From: Roseateles sp. XES5
GTDB lineage: Bacteria; Pseudomonadota; Alphaproteobacteria; Rhizobiales; Rhizobiaceae
Direction of reading: 5' to 3'
NCBI RefSeq assembly: GCF_020535545.1
Contig: NZ_CP084753.1
Coordinates: 496,001-560,000 of the forward strand
Length of the DNA: 64,000 bases
Positions 61,883-64,000 of the stretch are shown piece by piece (position 1 is the stretch's first letter; every line of letters starts with the position of its first letter). The position numbers were made by a program, and so were the translations under genes. Under the pieces are notes generated by a model, which worked only from the letters and a program-made list of their open reading frames with translations, was not told the origin of the DNA and did not search any database.

Positions 61883-62734
61883 ATGGGAACACTGTCGCTT
61901 GCCGCCAAGATCACGCATGTCCCGTCCATGTTCATATCCGAAATGCCCGGCCCGAATCATGGCTGCCGGCAGGAGGCCATCGACGGCCTGACGGAAATCG
62001 GCCGGCGCTGCGATGCGCTCGGCGTGGACACCATTGTCGTCTTCGATACGCACTGGCTGGTCAACACCGCCTACCATATCAACGCCCGCGCACGGTATCA
62101 GGGCGTCTATACCAGCAACGAGTTCCCGCACTTCATCCAGAATCTCGCCTATGACTATCGCGGCGCACCGGCGCTCGGCGACGAGATCGCCCGGCGGGTG
62201 CAGGCCGAGAACATCCGCATGATGGCGCACCATGTCGACACGCTGGAACTGGAATACGGCACGCTGGTGCCGATGCGCTACATCAATGCCGACGGCCGTT
62301 TCCGCGTGCTCTCCATCGCCGCCTGGTGCCCCTGGCACGAGATGGAGGAGAGCTTCCGCATCGGCCGGGCCGTGCGCGCGGCCATCGAGGCGAGCGACGG
62401 CACGGTCGCGGTGCTCGCCAGCGGTTCGCTCTCCCACCGCATCCATGACAACAACGATGCACCCGCCGGCATCCACACCATTTCCGACGAATTCTACCGG
62501 CAGGTGGACCTGCGCGTGCTCGACCTGTGGCGTGACGGCCGCAACGCGGAATTCGTAAAGATGCTGCCGCTCTATTCCCGCCTCTGCCACGGCGAGGGCT
62601 TCATGCACGACACGGCCATGCTGTTCGGCGCGCTCGGCGGCAGCGACTATGCCGGCAAGGCGGAGATCCTGACGGGCTATTTCACCTCCTCCGGCACCGG
62701 GCAGGTCAACGCCGTCTTCCCCCTCGCCGCCTGA
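61883..62734 (+). CDS. hpaD: 3,4-dihydroxyphenylacetate 2,3-dioxygenase (class III extradiol)
   Basis: 283 residues that closely follow the enterobacterial HpaD pattern. N-terminal LAAKITHVPSMFISEMPGPN, VVFDTHWLVNTAYHIN (iron His), NEFPHFIQN, LEYGTLVPMRYIN, ASGSLSHRIHD and C-terminal SSGTGQVNAVFPL. It opens homoprotocatechuate-type catechols with O2 and Fe(II). A strong AAGGAGGAG ribosome site precedes the ATG. No other hpa genes (E, F, G, H, I) lie within the window; the HpaB-like oxygenase is about 18 kb away. An FNR/FixK box lies 72 bp upstream. Confidence 0.9.
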   Translation: MGTLSLAAKITHVPSMFISEMPGPNHGCRQEAIDGLTEIGRRCDALGVDTIVVFDTHWLVNTAYHINARARYQGVYTSNEFPHFIQNLAYDYRGAPALGDEIARRVQAENIRMMAHHVDTLELEYGTLVPMRYINADGRFRVLSIAAWCPWHEMEESFRIGRAVRAAIEASDGTVAVLASGSLSHRIHDNNDAPAGIHTISDEFYRQVDLRVLDLWRDGRNAEFVKMLPLYSRLCHGEGFMHDTAMLFGALGGSDYAGKAEILTGYFTSSGTGQVNAVFPLAA

Positions 62735-62901
62735 TCTGCGGCAGACCTTCGGAAAATATGACCAAGCGAGGGGCAAATGCACCCGCATGGCCGCCGCGCC
62801 CTTGCAAAAGGCAAAACCGAAGCGGTAGTGATCGGAATGGGTGGAGACGGACTCCTGTGCGCCTCCAGGGACAGCCGATGCATTTCTGAAGGTGGCGAAA
62901 T

Positions 62902-63519
62902 ATGGAAATTTTCACAGCGGCCGGTTTGACGGCGCTCTTGCAGGTCATCGCGATCGACCTCGTTCTGGCCGGCGACAATGCCGTGGTCATCGGCCTTGCG
63001 GCGGCGGGCCTGCCGGCCGACCAGCGCAAGAAGGCGATCCTCGTCGGCATCATCGCGGCGACGGTGCTGCGCATCGCCTTCGCGACCATTGCGGTGCACC
63101 TGCTCGCGATCATCGGCCTCCTGCTCGCCGGCGGCCTGCTGCTGCTCTGGGTCTGCTGGAAGATGTGGCGCGAACTGCGCAGCGGCGGCCATGAGGCGGG
63201 CGAGGATGGCGAAGAGGTCGCCGGCGCACCGCGCAAGACCTTCTTCCAGGCGGCCACGCAGATCGTCGTCGCCGACGTCTCCATGTCGCTCGACAACGTG
63301 CTCGCTGTCGCCGGCGCGGCGCGCGAGCATCCGAGCGTGCTGATCATCGGCCTTGCGCTCTCCATCGCGCTGATGGGCATCGCGGCGAACTTCATCGCCC
63401 GCCTGCTCAACAAGCACCGCTGGATCGCCTATGTCGGCCTTGCCATCATCCTCTACGTCTCGCTCGACATGATCTATCGCGGCGCGCTCGAAGTCATGCC
63501 CTACCTGCCCGCGGGTTGA
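62902..63519 (+). CDS. TerC-family (YjbE-type) integral membrane protein
   Basis: 205 residues with about six or seven membrane helices. TerC signature: IDLVLAGDNAVVIGLAAAGL near residue 20 and VADVSMSLDNVLAVAGAA near residue 128, each with the conserved Asp-Asn pair. Family members affect manganese and other metal export or membrane-protein metallation. The 167-bp leader is long enough for a regulatory RNA, but I could not recognise the yybP-ykoY motif. Confidence 0.85.
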   Translation: MEIFTAAGLTALLQVIAIDLVLAGDNAVVIGLAAAGLPADQRKKAILVGIIAATVLRIAFATIAVHLLAIIGLLLAGGLLLLWVCWKMWRELRSGGHEAGEDGEEVAGAPRKTFFQAATQIVVADVSMSLDNVLAVAGAAREHPSVLIIGLALSIALMGIAANFIARLLNKHRWIAYVGLAIILYVSLDMIYRGALEVMPYLPAG

Positions 63520-63645
63520 CGTCTCCGCTGCGGCCGGTAGAGGCCGCAGCCCTCCTCTTTGCAGTCTCGGACAAGGCAAAGTGCAGAACCGGACGCGACG
63601 CCAGCGGCGCGTTTCTGCATGATCGGTCCAGCAAGGGAGGAACAC

Positions 63646-64000
63646 ATGCGTTTTGACAACAAGGTCGCCCTCGTCACCGGCGGGGGCACGGGCATCGGCG
63701 CCGCGGTCGCGCGGCGCATCGCCGCCGAAGGTGGCAAGGTCGCGCTGGTCGGGCGACGCCCGGAACCGCTGAAGGCCGTCGCCGAGGAGATCGGCGCCGC
63801 CGTCTTCGCCGCCGACGCGGCCGACACCGCCAGCATGAAGGCCGCCGTCGCGGCCGTCGCCGAACGGTTCGGCGGCATCGACATCCTCATCGCCAATGCG
63901 GGCGGGCACGGCGTCGGCCCGACCGTCTCGATGAGCGACGAGACCTGGGACCTCGCCGTCCGCCTCAACCTCAACACCGCCTTCGTTTCCGCACGCGAAA
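63646..64000 (+). CDS. short-chain dehydrogenase/reductase, 5' part
   Basis: It begins at ATG 63646 after AGGGAGGAA and runs open to the end of the window (about 118 residues). NAD(P)-binding Rossmann motif TGGGTGIGAAVARRI (GxxxGxG), NAG motif LIANAGGHG and the start of the N-terminal catalytic helix are visible. The active-site Ser-Tyr-Lys part lies outside the window, so the substrate cannot be inferred. Confidence 0.85.
   Translation, partial: MRFDNKVALVTGGGTGIGAAVARRIAAEGGKVALVGRRPEPLKAVAEEIGAAVFAADAADTASMKAAVAAVAERFGGIDILIANAGGHGVGPTVSMSDETWDLAVRLNLNTAFVSARE

Noticed and set aside
42967..62734. Reading the HpaB-like oxygenase and HpaD as one 4-hydroxyphenylacetate pathway
   Set aside because: They are 18 kb apart under different control signals, and the other hpa genes are missing from the window; the oxygenase neighbours differ from hpa operons.
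62735..62901. Possible yybP-ykoY manganese riboswitch before the TerC-family gene
   Set aside because: The leader has G/C-rich partial complementarity but I could not find the conserved motif elements; a covariance-model search (Infernal with Rfam yybP-ykoY) would decide.

Overview
This is a GC-rich chromosomal-type window from an alphaproteobacterium, most likely a Rhizobiaceae member (Shinella, Ensifer, Rhizobium or Agrobacterium-like). That rests on gene content (Mrp/Pha antiporter, fixNOQP-type oxidase, FtsK, many ABC and amino-acid genes), strong GTC/CTC codon preference, TTGAT-N4-ATCAA (FixK/FNR) logic and rhizobial palindromic intergenic repeats. I see no rRNA, tRNA, CRISPR array, integrase or transposase.

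Layout. 1-3 kb: the end of a Mrp Na+/H+ antiporter operon (mrpC' to mrpG). 3.2-7.2 kb: an FtsK translocase without a membrane domain, and class II fructose-bisphosphate aldolase. 7.4-10.5 kb: an FMN-dependent L-lactate dehydrogenase-like enzyme and a divergent LysR/EamA pair. 10.5-15.6 kb: a glutamine-synthetase-like/aminotransferase operon, an AraC regulator and a double winged-helix protein. 15.6-19.6 kb: DUF3307, an AGE epimerase, a 55-aa membrane protein and an NhaP-type antiporter broken by a frameshift. 19.7-32 kb: a cell-surface block with a glycoside hydrolase, a PIG-L deacetylase, two GT4 glycosyltransferases, a Wzz/ExoP-like protein whose ATPase is degenerate, and a 1665-aa repeat autotransporter. 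32.2-38.7 kb: an Rrf2 (NsrR-like) regulator co-oriented with ccoNOQP, a 65-aa protein, DUF2189, a group III truncated haemoglobin, a DUF6522-like protein and an ECF sigma factor. 38.7-42 kb: DUF983, a MocR regulator and a cysteine-synthase-fold enzyme. 42.3-53.6 kb: a catabolic and uptake island described below. 53.6-64 kb: a chemoreceptor, a five-gene amine-catabolism-like operon divergent from hpaD, a TerC family protein and the start of an SDR gene.

The most interesting part is 42.3-53.6 kb. A two-component flavin monooxygenase (reductase plus HpaB-type oxygenase), a cupin, an amidase, a DUF2848 hydrolase, a GntR/FCD regulator, a complete branched-chain-amino-acid-type ABC transporter and a MarR regulator lie together. 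The same 16-bp perfect palindrome occurs just upstream of the monooxygenase promoter and in the divergent DUF2848/ABC-transporter intergenic region. A second shared motif overlaps the -10 box of the monooxygenase promoter and recurs in front of marR. This predicts one regulon with two repressors feeding an unidentified aromatic or N-heterocyclic amide-type substrate into oxidation and hydrolysis.

A second system is at 55.9-62.7 kb. An APH-fold kinase sits 4 bp downstream of a class III aminotransferase of the amino-alcohol-phosphate phospho-lyase type. This suggests phosphorylation followed by elimination of a hydroxylated amine. The operon is divergent from an extradiol dioxygenase gene (hpaD) that carries a perfect FixK/FNR box at the class II activation position. 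All functional statements are homology and context inferences made by reading the sequence; no database search was run.
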